From: an uncultured Collinsella sp.
GTDB taxonomy: Bacteria > Actinomycetota > Coriobacteriia > Coriobacteriales > Coriobacteriaceae
Assembly (NCBI GenBank): GCA_958443265.1
Contig: CAUCKA010000002.1
Span: forward strand, 124,001 to 188,000
DNA length: 64,000 nt
Direction of reading: 5' to 3'
The notes under the pieces are model-generated. The model was not told the DNA's origin and searched no databases. It saw only the letters and a program-made list of their open reading frames with translations. Within the stretch, counting starts at the first letter, position 1, and each line of letters begins with the position of its first letter. The translations under genes and the position numbers were made by a program. This document shows positions 24,601 to 33,085 of the stretch, piece by piece.

Positions 24601-27600
24601 CGTCGTTAAAGGCCTCGTCGACATCATTAAACGAGTTATCCATCATATACTCGTGCCACTGCTGCACGGCATTCGAGAACTCCTGCTGGCGCTCCTCGGC
24701 CGCGGCGGAATGCTTTTTGGCCGAAGCGTTGGCGTCAAAACTCAGCATGGTCATAAGCTGAGCATTGGAGATGCGGTAGGTCTGCGGCATAAAGATCTGC
24801 TCAAAGTTTCCGCAGTTCACATAGGTTGAATCATTCGCCTTGTTAAACTCGTCGAGCAGCTTAAGGTAACCCTCGTCCACATACTCCGCCACATAGCGCA
24901 CATGGGTGCCCTCGCGCGACTTTTGAGTCAGAGGAATCGTCACCGTCTTGCCATCCACGCAGTCCACGTACAGGTCGAGCGTGTCGGCGGCCTCTTCGTT
25001 TCCCACCTCGAGCGTGATGTCGAACGTCCAGTAGGCGTTCTTCTTTTGCGGCAGATGATGGAAGGTCCACAGACTCTTGCCGGTGTCCTTGCCGTCCTTG
25101 ACCAGGCTTTGCGTACCGCCACGATACGTCACATCAAAGTTCCAGACCGAAGCGCCCGGAACATAGCGCACATAATTGCGAGCCGTCACCTCTGCGGCAG
25201 CGGCGGCGACGTCGGTCGAGCCCACGCGCGCCTCGAGCGTCACGCGCTCGGCGGCAAGCGTATCCTGCGGCAGGTCGTATTCAATCTTGGCACGGCCGAG
25301 TTTATTGGTCTTGCCAGTGTACTTTGCGGCCGAGGCGCCCGCGCCCACGGTAAGCTGCACACTTTTGCCGGGCGCCGCATAAACGTAGGCCACATTGCCC
25401 AGCAGGCTGTGAACGTCGGTGTTGTCGACCTCGATGCGCGATCCGCTAATCTCGAGTGTGGTGCTTCCCAGCGGCAATGTCACCTCGCCCAGCGTAATAA
25501 GCGGCGAGATGGCATAGATGCCCGCGGCCTTAGGCTTAAAGCGCACAAACACATCGGCGCCCGCACTCTTCTTCATATCGAGAACGAGGTTGTCGCCCTC
25601 CCAAGTTGTGCCAGCCCACATGGCATCGGAGCTGGCGCCGGCTTCGCGAGCGCCTGCGGACACATCCTCGACGGCATCCTTGGCCAGCGGAATCTCAATC
25701 TTGGCAGCCTGGCTGTCCTTGAGCTCGTAATGAATGCGCAGCTCGGTCTCCACGCCAACGACCGCGGACGAATCAGCGATAACCGAGCCCGCCGTCAGCC
25801 CACGCTCGGCACGATACGTCTCCACGTCAAACGTGGGGACGTCGAGCGTCACGTCGAGCTGTTTGCCGTCCTCGATCTTCACCTGCTTTTGCGCGATATG
25901 CTTACCCACGGTCAGCCCTAGGCGGCTAAACGTGGAATAGCTCGTCGCTTGGATGTCGTAGCTCGTCTTGTTAAAGGCGACGATGGTGTACGAACCGGCC
26001 TTAAGGCGCGGCGTCTCGGCCTTCATGATAGGCGTGGTGCCATCGTCTTCGTAACCCATCAAATAGGTGACACCGTCGGCGACGAGCTTGCCGTCGGACG
26101 TACGGAACACCAGCACGCGGTTGGCGCCCTGGTAGTCGCCCTTGGTCGTGACCGTCGCCGTACCCCAGGGCTTCAAGTCGATATCGACCTTGCCGGCCGA
26201 GGGCTTCACCGTCGCCGTCGCCCCACCCAGCTTGAGGCTGTCTTTGGGCTCGAGCGTTATCTCCAGATCCTGGTCCGCGTCGGCAATGGCCTGCGACACC
26301 ACGAGTGCTGTGCCCTGGATACGGAAGTCGTTTTCCTTGTCACCCTTGGCAGGCTTAAGCGTCTTGCCGCCGCTCTTCACCGTCAGATCGATGTTATTGA
26401 GACTATCGAGCTCAATGCGTTCGGTCTTATCCTGGCCTGCGACCGGTTCGAGATAGGCCACGTTGAGCTCAATCGCGCGCGAGGCCGGAATCTTGGTAAA
26501 GTCCTCCGCCTTTATCTCTCCGATATTCCATGTGCCCGTCATCTGGTCGCCCGGGCGCGCCAGCACCATGTCATAGTAACCGCTGAGCGAAATGCGCAGG
26601 GTGGCTGCTGTCTTGGAGAGAGCGTCCGCTGTAAAGCTGCCGTCATCGCCAACCGCCAGCGGCGTGGACTGCCCCGCCTGCAAGAGCACGGCCGCCGCGC
26701 TCTGGGGAAGTTTGCCCGTCACCTGGGCCGCCTCGCCCATCCACTCAAACGTGTAGGCAGGCTTCGAGGAATCGACGGAGTCCTTGCGATCGGCCACGGC
26801 ATCGGCAAGCTTTTTGACCATCGAGGGGTTGCCAGCCGAATCGGTCGCATAGGCATAGATGGTCTGGCCTTCACCAAAGGGAATCGCATACGTTACGCCA
26901 TCGATTGTCACGCGCTCATTATAGTCGCCCGGATAGTCCGCCTCACCAAACTGAAGATCGGGGTTCATCACGCGCAGGGCAACGGCATTATGGTTCGTCT
27001 CGTTTCCGTATCTCGTGTTCTCAAAAGCTCCCCACTCTATCATTTCCACGCTTTTGGGTAGCACAATCTCTTTGCCGGCAATCGCAGGATCAAGAGAGGC
27101 GAACGCGAGCGCCCCGATAGATTTGACACCATCGCCAATCGTCACCGACGACACATGCTCGCACCCGTTAAAGGCATAGGGCCCAATCCGCTCCACCGTG
27201 CCCGGCACGTTGATCTGGGTAAAGGTGAGCACTGTTGTGTCCGAGACATAGAACTGTGGCACGCCGCAATAGGCGAATGCAAGATAGGCGATGGTTTTGA
27301 CCGAAGGCGGCAGCGTTGCCACCACATTGTCGTCAAGTTGTTCGCAGTCCTTAAAGGCCTGCTCGGGAATCGTGGTAAAGGCCGCGTTGTTGGGCCAGGT
27401 TACCGTTTGGAGCGTCTTGCTTTTGTAGAATGCATAGCTCTTGAGCTCCTCGACCGAATCGGGCAGTGCGATCTCTTTGATGCTGCTGCCGCCCAAGCCG
27501 CCAACCGAGCGGACATGCGAATTCGAAGCGAAGGTGATCGATGTGAGCGCAGCGCTTCCCATACCCGTAAGGTTTACGACATTTTTGTCGTCGATGGTCG

Positions 27601-28195
27601 AGGGCACCTCCAACGTGGTAATGCCCGCGTCGCCATACTCGATAGAAATTTCGTTGGTGAGGCTATCGATCGAGAAGTAGTACTGCGCAGGGGTCTGCTC
27701 GCCGGCCACGTAGCCATCGTCGTATTCGTCCTTTACGCCCATGGCGCCCTTCGAGGTTGCCCAGAGTTCAAGTTCTTCGTTCCAGGTCGCCTCGGTGCCG
27801 GAAGCCTCCTCTTGCTTTTGCTGCTCGGCGAGCTCCTTGCCCTCGACAAGATCGGTGGCAAGCGTACCCGCAGGTGTGCTCTCGGTCTGTCCGGCGCCCG
27901 TCAGGCCCGCCGCCGATGCAATCTCGGAGGCCGGGGGCGTAGGGGTGTCACCGGTATCGGGCGCTGTGGGGTCGGCAGCGCCGGCATCGGGCGCGTGATC
28001 GGCGGCATCGGCATCGGGCGCGGCGTCGGCGGGGTCGGCGGCGTCTACTTGGTCGACATCCGTCTGCACAAAGGTGCTATCGGTGGTGAGCACCTCAGCA
28101 AACGCGCCCACAGGCAACGAGCCCGTCACCATGGTGAGGGTCACCGCGGCAATGGTCAGGCGGCGGCAAAGCGCTCGAACAGTAGTCCACCTCAT
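21605..28195 (-). CDS. Giant wall-anchored surface protein with BspA-type leucine-rich repeats
   Basis: A 2196-residue secreted protein. Residues 1-35 are a signal peptide ending GAFA. An Asp/Ala/Pro-rich linker (~40-110) leads to BspA-like LRR_5 repeats (~170-390), e.g. VEELKSYAFYKSKTLQTVTWP and VERIGPYAFNGCEHVSSVTIG. A long middle region has beta-sandwich and helical segments of unknown type. Near ~1740-1990 there are carboxypeptidase-regulatory and Ig-like segments. At ~2020-2090 lies a chitobiase/Fn3-like module with IWYTTNDTCPC. The C-terminus has a Gly/Ser/Thr-rich linker, the sorting-type motif LASTGD, a hydrophobic helix and KRRKR. GGAAAGGA precedes the ATG at 28195. Adhesion or ligand binding is likely; the ligand is unknown. 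A shared 34-bp motif lies 69 bp upstream. Confidence 0.88.
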   Translation of the reverse strand: MRWTTVRALCRRLTIAAVTLTMVTGSLPVGAFAEVLTTDSTFVQTDVDQVDAADPADAAPDADAADHAPDAGAADPTAPDTGDTPTPPASEIASAAGLTGAGQTESTPAGTLATDLVEGKELAEQQKQEEASGTEATWNEELELWATSKGAMGVKDEYDDGYVAGEQTPAQYYFSIDSLTNEISIEYGDAGITTLEVPSTIDDKNVVNLTGMGSAALTSITFASNSHVRSVGGLGGSSIKEIALPDSVEELKSYAFYKSKTLQTVTWPNNAAFTTIPEQAFKDCEQLDDNVVATLPPSVKTIAYLAFAYCGVPQFYVSDTTVLTFTQINVPGTVERIGPYAFNGCEHVSSVTIGDGVKSIGALAFASLDPAIAGKEIVLPKSVEMIEWGAFENTRYGNETNHNAVALRVMNPDLQFGEADYPGDYNERVTIDGVTYAIPFGEGQTIYAYATDSAGNPSMVKKLADAVADRKDSVDSSKPAYTFEWMGEAAQVTGKLPQSAAAVLLQAGQSTPLAVGDDGSFTADALSKTAATLRISLSGYYDMVLARPGDQMTGTWNIGEIKAEDFTKIPASRAIELNVAYLEPVAGQDKTERIELDSLNNIDLTVKSGGKTLKPAKGDKENDFRIQGTALVVSQAIADADQDLEITLEPKDSLKLGGATATVKPSAGKVDIDLKPWGTATVTTKGDYQGANRVLVFRTSDGKLVADGVTYLMGYEDDGTTPIMKAETPRLKAGSYTIVAFNKTSYDIQATSYSTFSRLGLTVGKHIAQKQVKIEDGKQLDVTLDVPTFDVETYRAERGLTAGSVIADSSAVVGVETELRIHYELKDSQAAKIEIPLAKDAVEDVSAGAREAGASSDAMWAGTTWEGDNLVLDMKKSAGADVFVRFKPKAAGIYAISPLITLGEVTLPLGSTTLEISGSRIEVDNTDVHSLLGNVAYVYAAPGKSVQLTVGAGASAAKYTGKTNKLGRAKIEYDLPQDTLAAERVTLEARVGSTDVAAAAAEVTARNYVRYVPGASVWNFDVTYRGGTQSLVKDGKDTGKSLWTFHHLPQKKNAYWTFDITLEVGNEEAADTLDLYVDCVDGKTVTIPLTQKSREGTHVRYVAEYVDEGYLKLLDEFNKANDSTYVNCGNFEQIFMPQTYRISNAQLMTMLSFDANASAKKHSAAAEERQQEFSNAVQQWHEYMMDNSFNDVDEAFNDAIDQMVADAFAEEEKGGKEGQAQGGAARKARRAPAASDDEGDDAGNDEAVQFAVELKAAVGGSAALLTQQGDSYGVNVDKMIFEDAYGTSEDWYQELASAQGANAADAAAIKELVDHASRAEFIAQQAEDLVGQSMGIGRLNKYGSWNDATAAALNKCAGIKASEYNGQSTSGFNDLGQALGSSLSYKAADDDTVKGFKVAAPDGEQTAYIESEFIENSNNNKNQALLFNSIAMQCDILDNLYDNWNVVHSLNNSTIRGWLMAWKRNGDVSAHMKLIRTIRSLKSYKIECEMFGQVFKTDAWKAAGQAFPAATQGIGIFTGIYGVNDASKNWESVNVRMQKVKGEREGYELQHTRLLAKPEKTEDDWKCIYALRDAMEKARAFEDLLYRQLCHDSTDVAVGSIMTIAGVLTAGSAGTVVGAAYDAASTSVGSERAIKLTNAECAYDVACEQVERACQNRITVNWGELTDAEVYNANKDGLISDEKMQSIFEARYRNVAAKAAPDPAGVVYEGLLSNTVEGATVELWSADDAAGTNAVRWDAEEYEQDNPLATGADGAYNWNTPTGWYQVRVIKDGYEEARSAWLRVPPIQTEVNIGLVSTAAPEVASAHAYTDCVEVEFAQYMDASDDALVALCAQGLGDVTYAWLDKQDDPNGKPLSRVLRIRYADACEAGSAVAFELDGARNYAGTAMARWTSGELVAGVRADKLKLNVEQAVTMLEGGDFELVAHVTDKAGKPFAGAKVSVGLESSAICSVDATQAVTGEDGAATFALHGVLPGLTTLTATVDGTALSKQVDVRVSAEAVRPARPVATIGATTFGAWSPKENYITVPKGTKLELSAEDDTTIWYTTNDTCPCRDEGRVKYTEPIALDSNMYVRIAAQRPGMSYSEYSERLNITITVTDEAVPEPNPEPKPTPGGGEQGGGADGSGGTGAPAGSSTSTTTTVTTDKSKGKGENGKKSGGTELASTGDSTAMTVAALGIAGATVVAAGIAATKRRKR

Positions 28196-28263
28196 GGTCG
28201 TTCCTTTCCTGCAAACCAAAAGTCATCCAGCGTAATCGTTGTCCAAAAACAAAGCGAACGGTA

Positions 28264-28297
28264 GGTTCATATATACGAACCTACCGTTCTACCTGCG
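28264..28297. promoter_or_regulatory. Composite operator-like motif, copy 1
   Basis: GGTTC, 8 nt, GAACC, 6 nt, TCTACCTGCG. The inverted repeat is extended here to 13-bp arms (GAACGGTAGGTTC, 28256-28289). An equally spaced copy lies at 30830-30863 upstream of the next surface protein gene. The position 69 bp before the start codon fits control of transcription; function is inferred. Confidence 0.6.
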
Positions 28298-28299
28298 CA

Positions 28300-28335
28300 A
28301 ACCGCCACAAAGGAGACAGGCACCTTTGTGCGGTT
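28300..28335. repeat. CACAAAGG / CCTTTGTG hairpin with GACAGGCA loop
   Basis: A member of the same family as 21295-21328 and 30756-30787, lying between the two surface protein genes, 3' of the 785-residue protein gene. Confidence 0.7.
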
Positions 28336-28370
28336 GGGGTTATTCATCCGTCATGGCGGAGCGCCAAAAA

Positions 28371-30728
28371 CTAGCGCTTGCGGCGCTTGGTCGCGGCGAG
28401 GCCGGCGGCGGCTACGGTTGCGCCGGCGATGCCTAGGGCGGCGACCGTCATCGCGGTGGTATCCCCCGTGGCCACCAGAGCAGCATCGCCCTTCTTGGCC
28501 TGCGTGGTTTTTTCAACCGTCTTGATCGTGGCGGTTGTCGTGGCCGGCTTGGCCGCGGACTTGGTCTCGGGCTTCACCTCGGGCTGCGGCGTCGGCTTGG
28601 GTTCCGGCGTAGGCTGCGGATCGGGAGTCGACGTGGCTTCGGGCGTAAAAGTCAGATCGGTGTTGAGCCACAGGGTGTAGATCCAGCCGCTCTCGGGATC
28701 AACTACACTCGCTTCGCCCACCTGGTAGCCGCATTCCTGGCCGTTGATCACCAGCTTGGTGTCGGGTGTAAAGTAGAAGCCGCGCGCCGGCTTGAGGTAG
28801 ATACCGTAGCGATAGGTCACGCCGGGCTTAAAGGCGTCGATGTGATTCGTGATGTTCTGATCCCAGAACTTCTGAGAGTTCACTTCGCTGCCATCGCTGC
28901 CCGTCCAGAACTCACACTGAGGAAGGGAGTTGGAACCCGTCGGAACATTCGCCGTAAAGACCGGCTTATCGCCCGCCTTGAAGGTGGTCGTGGCGCCGTT
29001 GATCTCGATAACGCCGATGGCCCGCCATTCGTCGATCGGCTGCTCGCACAGCATATTGTCAGCGTTTGGCGCGAAGACGCCGTTGACGGTCTTGATGTGG
29101 TGCGCCCAATGACCGTTGACGTACATCATGCAGTCATCGGCCACGGTATTGTCGCCCTTGAGCCTCAGCTCAACGGAGTACATGTAGAACTTGCCCTCTT
29201 CGAAGTGTTCGATCCTCCTCGCGCCCGTCGGATACTTGGCAGGGTCGGAATACCAGAAGGCAACGGGCGTGAGCTCCGCAGGGTCGCTGCCATCCATCTC
29301 TTCCCAGCACTCATAGGCGATCTCATACTTATCGGCATCGGCGGCAGGAATCGTCGCGGTCGCACGCGGCGCCTCGCCGGGCGCGTAGTCGATTTTCACA
29401 TCGTTGACGTTTAGATTCTCAAGAGCTTCGTTTTCCGACGAAGCAGGCATCGTAATCGTTTTAATAGCAGGGACATACAGGAATTCTCCGCTTAGACTCG
29501 ACTTTACGGTTTCCCCGTTTACGGTAACAACGGTTTCATCGCTGAAGGAATATCCGTCTTTTGGCTTCAGCATAAGAGAATACACGTACTCTTTCCCGCT
29601 TTTAAACTTTGTAATAGTCGGCAGGGAACCATGTGAGCCGTTATCGGAATACCAGGCAGCAACGGGTTCGTTGTTTTCAAATTCCTGCCAGCATTCATAA
29701 GCGATTTCGTATTTATCTGCATCGTAGTTAGGGACACCTGCCGTCGCCTGCGGACCAGTATCCAGCTGCCAATTGAAGTTCGTATTCTGAACATTGGCAA
29801 AGGAGATGGATTCCGATTCTGATTCCGCTGCCGGGATAACAAGGCACGCCCTCTCGTAGACATGGGTGCGGGTGTAGTAGTCATCCCGGATCTCGTTAAT
29901 AGTGGGTTTCCCGGTCGCCTCGGTGTCTCCTTTAAAGGCGTCGTCCGGATCACCGATGATGATATTCCCAGGCTCTGTACCCGTATACGTAAGCTTGGAT
30001 CCATCATAGGTGGTCGTCATCTTGGACTTATTCTCCTTGTACTCCGTAAAGTACTTCTGCTCCTCCTTCTGTCTCTGGATCTTGCTGATATCCAGGGTAA
30101 GCGTTGTTTTATTGCTCGCACTGTCATACGCCGCATGGACGATCAAGTCCCCCAGGCCGATAAAAGTCAAAGCGCTACCATCGAGAGCAGACTGGTCTCC
30201 ATCTACAAGGGCAATCCCCTCCACATACTCAATCGTTTCTTCTTTCTTGATGTCGGTGTAATTGTTCCGCACCGTAATATTGACCCTAACGCCGCTGCCG
30301 CCAACAACATCGGTCACACCGCAGGGCATGATGGCGTCATTCGCCGGCGTGGCGGCGTTGTCGCTGGGAGTATTTTGTTCAGCGGGTGCCGCATCGTTGG
30401 ATTCATCGGTGGCGCCAGTCGGGACCGTCTGCTGAGGCTCAGCGGTGGCTTGCGCCGTCAGAGCAGCATCGGTTGCAGGCGCGGTCGCCGGAGCCGCCGT
30501 ATCCTCCACAACCGTCGGCGTCACCGGAGCCGCGGCAACCTCATCCGTCCCAGCGGCCGGATCGGCGCATTCCGTCGCCAGCGCCACGCTCGGCAGCAGC
30601 AGCTGGCCGACCATAAGCGCACACGCGCCAGCGCAAGCGATTTTGGCACCCACACAACGCCAAGTACCGTGAACCAGCGAGCAGGTACGCTCGCGTTGGG
30701 CTTGCTTGTCAAAGTGGTTTCCGTACAT
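28371..30728 (-). CDS. Wall-anchored surface protein with three internal repeats
   Basis: A 785-residue secreted protein of unknown role. A long basic n-region precedes a hydrophobic helix (~34-52) and cleavage near ALA-TE. A Thr/Ala/Pro-rich linker follows. Three related repeats of about 95-110 residues occupy ~360-720. They share DADKYEIAYECW, a WYSD or WTGSDG segment, a G.(T/E/F)Y.Y(S/G) strand and a VNG turn. The C-terminus has a PKP-rich wall-spanning stretch, LVATGDTTAM, a hydrophobic helix and KRRKR. GGAGG is five bases before the ATG at 30728. The middle of the gene (about 29400-30280) is less GC-rich than its flanks. The last ~90 bp of DNA are almost identical to those of the giant surface protein. 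Confidence 0.82.
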   Translation of the reverse strand: MYGNHFDKQAQRERTCSLVHGTWRCVGAKIACAGACALMVGQLLLPSVALATECADPAAGTDEVAAAPVTPTVVEDTAAPATAPATDAALTAQATAEPQQTVPTGATDESNDAAPAEQNTPSDNAATPANDAIMPCGVTDVVGGSGVRVNITVRNNYTDIKKEETIEYVEGIALVDGDQSALDGSALTFIGLGDLIVHAAYDSASNKTTLTLDISKIQRQKEEQKYFTEYKENKSKMTTTYDGSKLTYTGTEPGNIIIGDPDDAFKGDTEATGKPTINEIRDDYYTRTHVYERACLVIPAAESESESISFANVQNTNFNWQLDTGPQATAGVPNYDADKYEIAYECWQEFENNEPVAAWYSDNGSHGSLPTITKFKSGKEYVYSLMLKPKDGYSFSDETVVTVNGETVKSSLSGEFLYVPAIKTITMPASSENEALENLNVNDVKIDYAPGEAPRATATIPAADADKYEIAYECWEEMDGSDPAELTPVAFWYSDPAKYPTGARRIEHFEEGKFYMYSVELRLKGDNTVADDCMMYVNGHWAHHIKTVNGVFAPNADNMLCEQPIDEWRAIGVIEINGATTTFKAGDKPVFTANVPTGSNSLPQCEFWTGSDGSEVNSQKFWDQNITNHIDAFKPGVTYRYGIYLKPARGFYFTPDTKLVINGQECGYQVGEASVVDPESGWIYTLWLNTDLTFTPEATSTPDPQPTPEPKPTPQPEVKPETKSAAKPATTTATIKTVEKTTQAKKGDAALVATGDTTAMTVAALGIAGATVAAAGLAATKRRKR

Positions 30729-30755
30729 AACGGCCTCCTTGGTCGATGGGCCATA

Positions 30756-30787
30756 CCACCACAAAGGTGCCTGTCCCCTTTGCGGTG
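30756..30787. repeat. CCACCACAAAGG / CCTTTGCGGTG hairpin with TGCCTGTC loop
   Basis: A further member of the CACAAAGG hairpin family, located in the 5' region of the 785-residue protein gene, 28 bp before its start codon. Confidence 0.65.
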
Positions 30788-30829
30788 ATTCTGTACCACC
30801 AAGATGTGTCAAATGACTCCGTATGCCTA

Positions 30830-30863
30830 GGTTCGTAGATGTGAACCCAGGCCTCTACCTGCG
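30830..30863. promoter_or_regulatory. Composite operator-like motif, copy 2
   Basis: GGTTC, 8 nt, GAACC, 6 nt, TCTACCTGCG, exactly the spacing of copy 1 at 28264-28297 and in the same orientation relative to its surface protein gene. It lies between the 785-residue protein gene and the divergent LuxR gene, 102 bp and 91 bp from their starts. Confidence 0.6.
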
Positions 30864-30954
30864 GTTTAAGTCAATATGATTTCACCATCGCCACACTCGT
30901 CCCGGGAACGCTACAATCGAGGACACGATTATTCGTCCACCCAAAGGACCGTCC

Positions 30955-32358
30955 TTGAACCTGAGCAGGCCTAAAATCAACGCGCTTCTGGCACTCGCGC
31001 TCTTCACCTTCGCCTTCCTTGCCGCCGAGTTTCGCTTCGACGTCAATGTCGGGCTACTCGCCGGCGCCGAACGTGTTGTGCTCGCACAGGGCTTTATTCT
31101 AGGTGCGAGCGTGCTCGGCTTTATCGGATATGCGCCGCTGCTCGGGCTCGCACAGCGCAAAGGCCGGCCTCGGGCAGTTGTCAGCACCGCCGTCCCCATC
31201 GCCATCTTGGGGTTGACTCAGATTCAGTCCCCCACGAGCCCGCTTGCGCTCGAGATTCTGGGATGCCTCGCATTCCTTGGACTCGGCCTACTGGGCGGCG
31301 CGGCACACCATGCCTTCGCAACGACATTCCAAGACGATCACAAGCTCGCCACCGGTGCGGGAGCAGCCTATGCCGCGGGCATCCTGATGCAGTTCGCCAT
31401 CAACCTGCTCAATTGCGGCGGCATCGCAGAGCTCATCGTCCTTGGCACAGCGACGATCGCCATCTCCGCCCTCAGCGTCGTTCCCCAAAAGGCTGCTGAG
31501 AGCTCCAGCCCCGCCATCAATCCCCTTGTTGAGCCATCGCACGCCCTTGCCAAGCAGGCGTGTTGGAGCATCGCGCTCGTCATGATTCTGGCCTGTCTGT
31601 TCTCTACTCTCGATAACGTGGTCACGTTCTCCAACGCCCACGGCACCATCGCCGTGCAGACCTGGCCGCGCCTCTTTTTGGCAGCGAGCGGTCTTGCCGC
31701 CGGTCTTATCTTTGATCTTGCCGAGCGTCGCTACATGGGACTCGTCATGTTCGGCGTCACGGTACTCTCCACTATTTCGATCTTAGCCGTCGAAGCAGGA
31801 GCCGATCCCAACCTGGGCCTCATTGTCTTTTACCTGAGCTTGGGCTTTTTCGTCACGTTCTTTACTGCCACGTTTACTCAGCTGGCACCGCGCATGCACG
31901 CGCCCGCCTTCTGGGCCGGCATGGGACGCGCCGCCAATAACGTGTGCGCGTTCACCACGTCGGGCGTCTCGCTTGCGCTTGTGACCTCGGGCAATGTTGC
32001 TCTCATCATGATCGGTGCGCTCGTTTTGCTCGTCGCCGCCTGCGCGGCATTTGTGGCAGCCGGCTTGTTCCGCCTACCCCAAACCGAGCAGGAGCGCGAA
32101 CATCAACAGCTTGCCGAGGAGGCGCTGGCAGCACCGAGTATCGAGGAGCAGCGTCAGGTCTTCATCACCGATCACGCTCTCACCCCGCGCGAAGTTGACG
32201 TGCTGGTGGCTGTGACCCAAGATGAGCGCCCGCTCAAACAGGTCGCCGAGGAGCTTGGTATCTCGATGCGCATGGTGCAGCGCCACCTGAGTTCCATTTA
32301 TCAAAAGACCGGCACGCAGACGCGCGCCGGTCTCACCAAGGCCTTCCCCTCCGCCTAA
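30955..32358 (+). CDS. LuxR-type regulator with N-terminal polytopic membrane domain
   Basis: A 467-residue protein. Residues ~10-375 form about ten to twelve hydrophobic helices like a small transporter or receptor. Residues ~400-467 are a LuxR/GerE DNA-binding domain, LTPREVDVLVAV, KQVAEELGISMRMVQRHLSSIYQKTG. Such membrane-tethered regulators are numerous in Coriobacteriia and their signals are mostly unknown. The start is taken as TTG at 30955, with AAAGGA six bases before. It is divergent from the 785-residue surface protein gene; a composite operator-like motif lies between them, so this protein is a candidate regulator of both surface proteins. Confidence 0.87.
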   Translation: MNLSRPKINALLALALFTFAFLAAEFRFDVNVGLLAGAERVVLAQGFILGASVLGFIGYAPLLGLAQRKGRPRAVVSTAVPIAILGLTQIQSPTSPLALEILGCLAFLGLGLLGGAAHHAFATTFQDDHKLATGAGAAYAAGILMQFAINLLNCGGIAELIVLGTATIAISALSVVPQKAAESSSPAINPLVEPSHALAKQACWSIALVMILACLFSTLDNVVTFSNAHGTIAVQTWPRLFLAASGLAAGLIFDLAERRYMGLVMFGVTVLSTISILAVEAGADPNLGLIVFYLSLGFFVTFFTATFTQLAPRMHAPAFWAGMGRAANNVCAFTTSGVSLALVTSGNVALIMIGALVLLVAACAAFVAAGLFRLPQTEQEREHQQLAEEALAAPSIEEQRQVFITDHALTPREVDVLVAVTQDERPLKQVAEELGISMRMVQRHLSSIYQKTGTQTRAGLTKAFPSA

Positions 32359-32361
32359 AAC

Positions 32362-32393
32362 AAACCACCACAAAGGTGCCTTTGTGGTGGTTT
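32362..32393. terminator. Perfect 15-bp hairpin ending the LuxR gene
   Basis: AAACCACCACAAAGG, a 2-nt loop and the perfect complement are followed by TTG. It lies between two converging genes and can serve both. The stem is that of the CACAAAGG hairpin family. Confidence 0.8.
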
Positions 32394-32400
32394 TGATTGG

Positions 32401-33024
32401 CTAGGCTTCGAGCTGGGCGACTTTGTAGCGGTAGGCAGCGGCGATAACGTCTTTGCAGCCTTCGCGCCCCAGCTTGGCGCGGTTGACGACGATATCCTTA
32501 CCGCTCGTCATCTTCCACTTGCCGGCGCTGTAGCGCTTATAGAACGCCTCGCGCGCCTTCTGCTGCTGTTTGACCAGCTTGGCGCCCTTCTTTTTGTTAA
32601 GGCCACGCTTCTTGCGCACAATCTCGACGCGGTCCTCAAAGGGAGCGGTCACCAACACGGCAATGTGGTTGGGGTTGTTGCGAAGCAGGTAATCGGACAG
32701 GCGGCCTTCGATAATGCAGCTCTCGGTCTCACCCAAGTCCAAAATCACCTGGCTCATCTTTTGGAACAGCTTGTCCGAGTACGAACGGGCGTCGTAGCGG
32801 TCGGGCAAAAACGCCATGTTCTCCACGGCCAGGCGCTCGTCGTAGGCCGCCATCTTGTCGAGCGACTCGCCCGCGCGCAGCGACGCGCGCACCAGCAGCT
32901 CGTTGTCGTACAGCGGAATCCCCAGCTCGTCGGCAAGTATGCGGCCAATCTCGTGACCCTCGGCACCAAAATCGCGCGCGATGGTAATGACCACAGGATT
33001 CTTCTTGTTCTCCAGATCGCTCAT
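32401..33024 (-). CDS. Cytidylate kinase-like family protein
   Basis: A 207-residue P-loop-kinase-like protein of the Cytidylate_kin2 family. It shows VITIARDFGAEGHEIGRILADELG (modified phosphate-binding loop), YDNELL and a central IIEGRLSDYLL strand. A lysine-rich lid-like segment follows (VRKKRGLNKKKGAKLVKQQQ, split in two). These proteins lack a proven substrate; nucleotide kinase activity is presumed. AGAAAGGA precedes the ATG. It stands alone downstream of the amino acid transporter operon. Confidence 0.85.
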   Translation of the reverse strand: MSDLENKKNPVVITIARDFGAEGHEIGRILADELGIPLYDNELLVRASLRAGESLDKMAAYDERLAVENMAFLPDRYDARSYSDKLFQKMSQVILDLGETESCIIEGRLSDYLLRNNPNHIAVLVTAPFEDRVEIVRKKRGLNKKKGAKLVKQQQKAREAFYKRYSAGKWKMTSGKDIVVNRAKLGREGCKDVIAAAYRYKVAQLEA

Positions 33025-33085
33025 CGCGATTCCTTTCTAACAAATGAGAAAAGGGCTGTTTATCTCTTATTCCCACGATACCGTA

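Noticed and set aside
22286..24829. Plus-strand 847-codon open frame within the giant surface protein gene
   Set aside because: Shadow of a GC-rich gene; no start signal or domain, and the minus frame carries a signal peptide, repeats and wall anchor.
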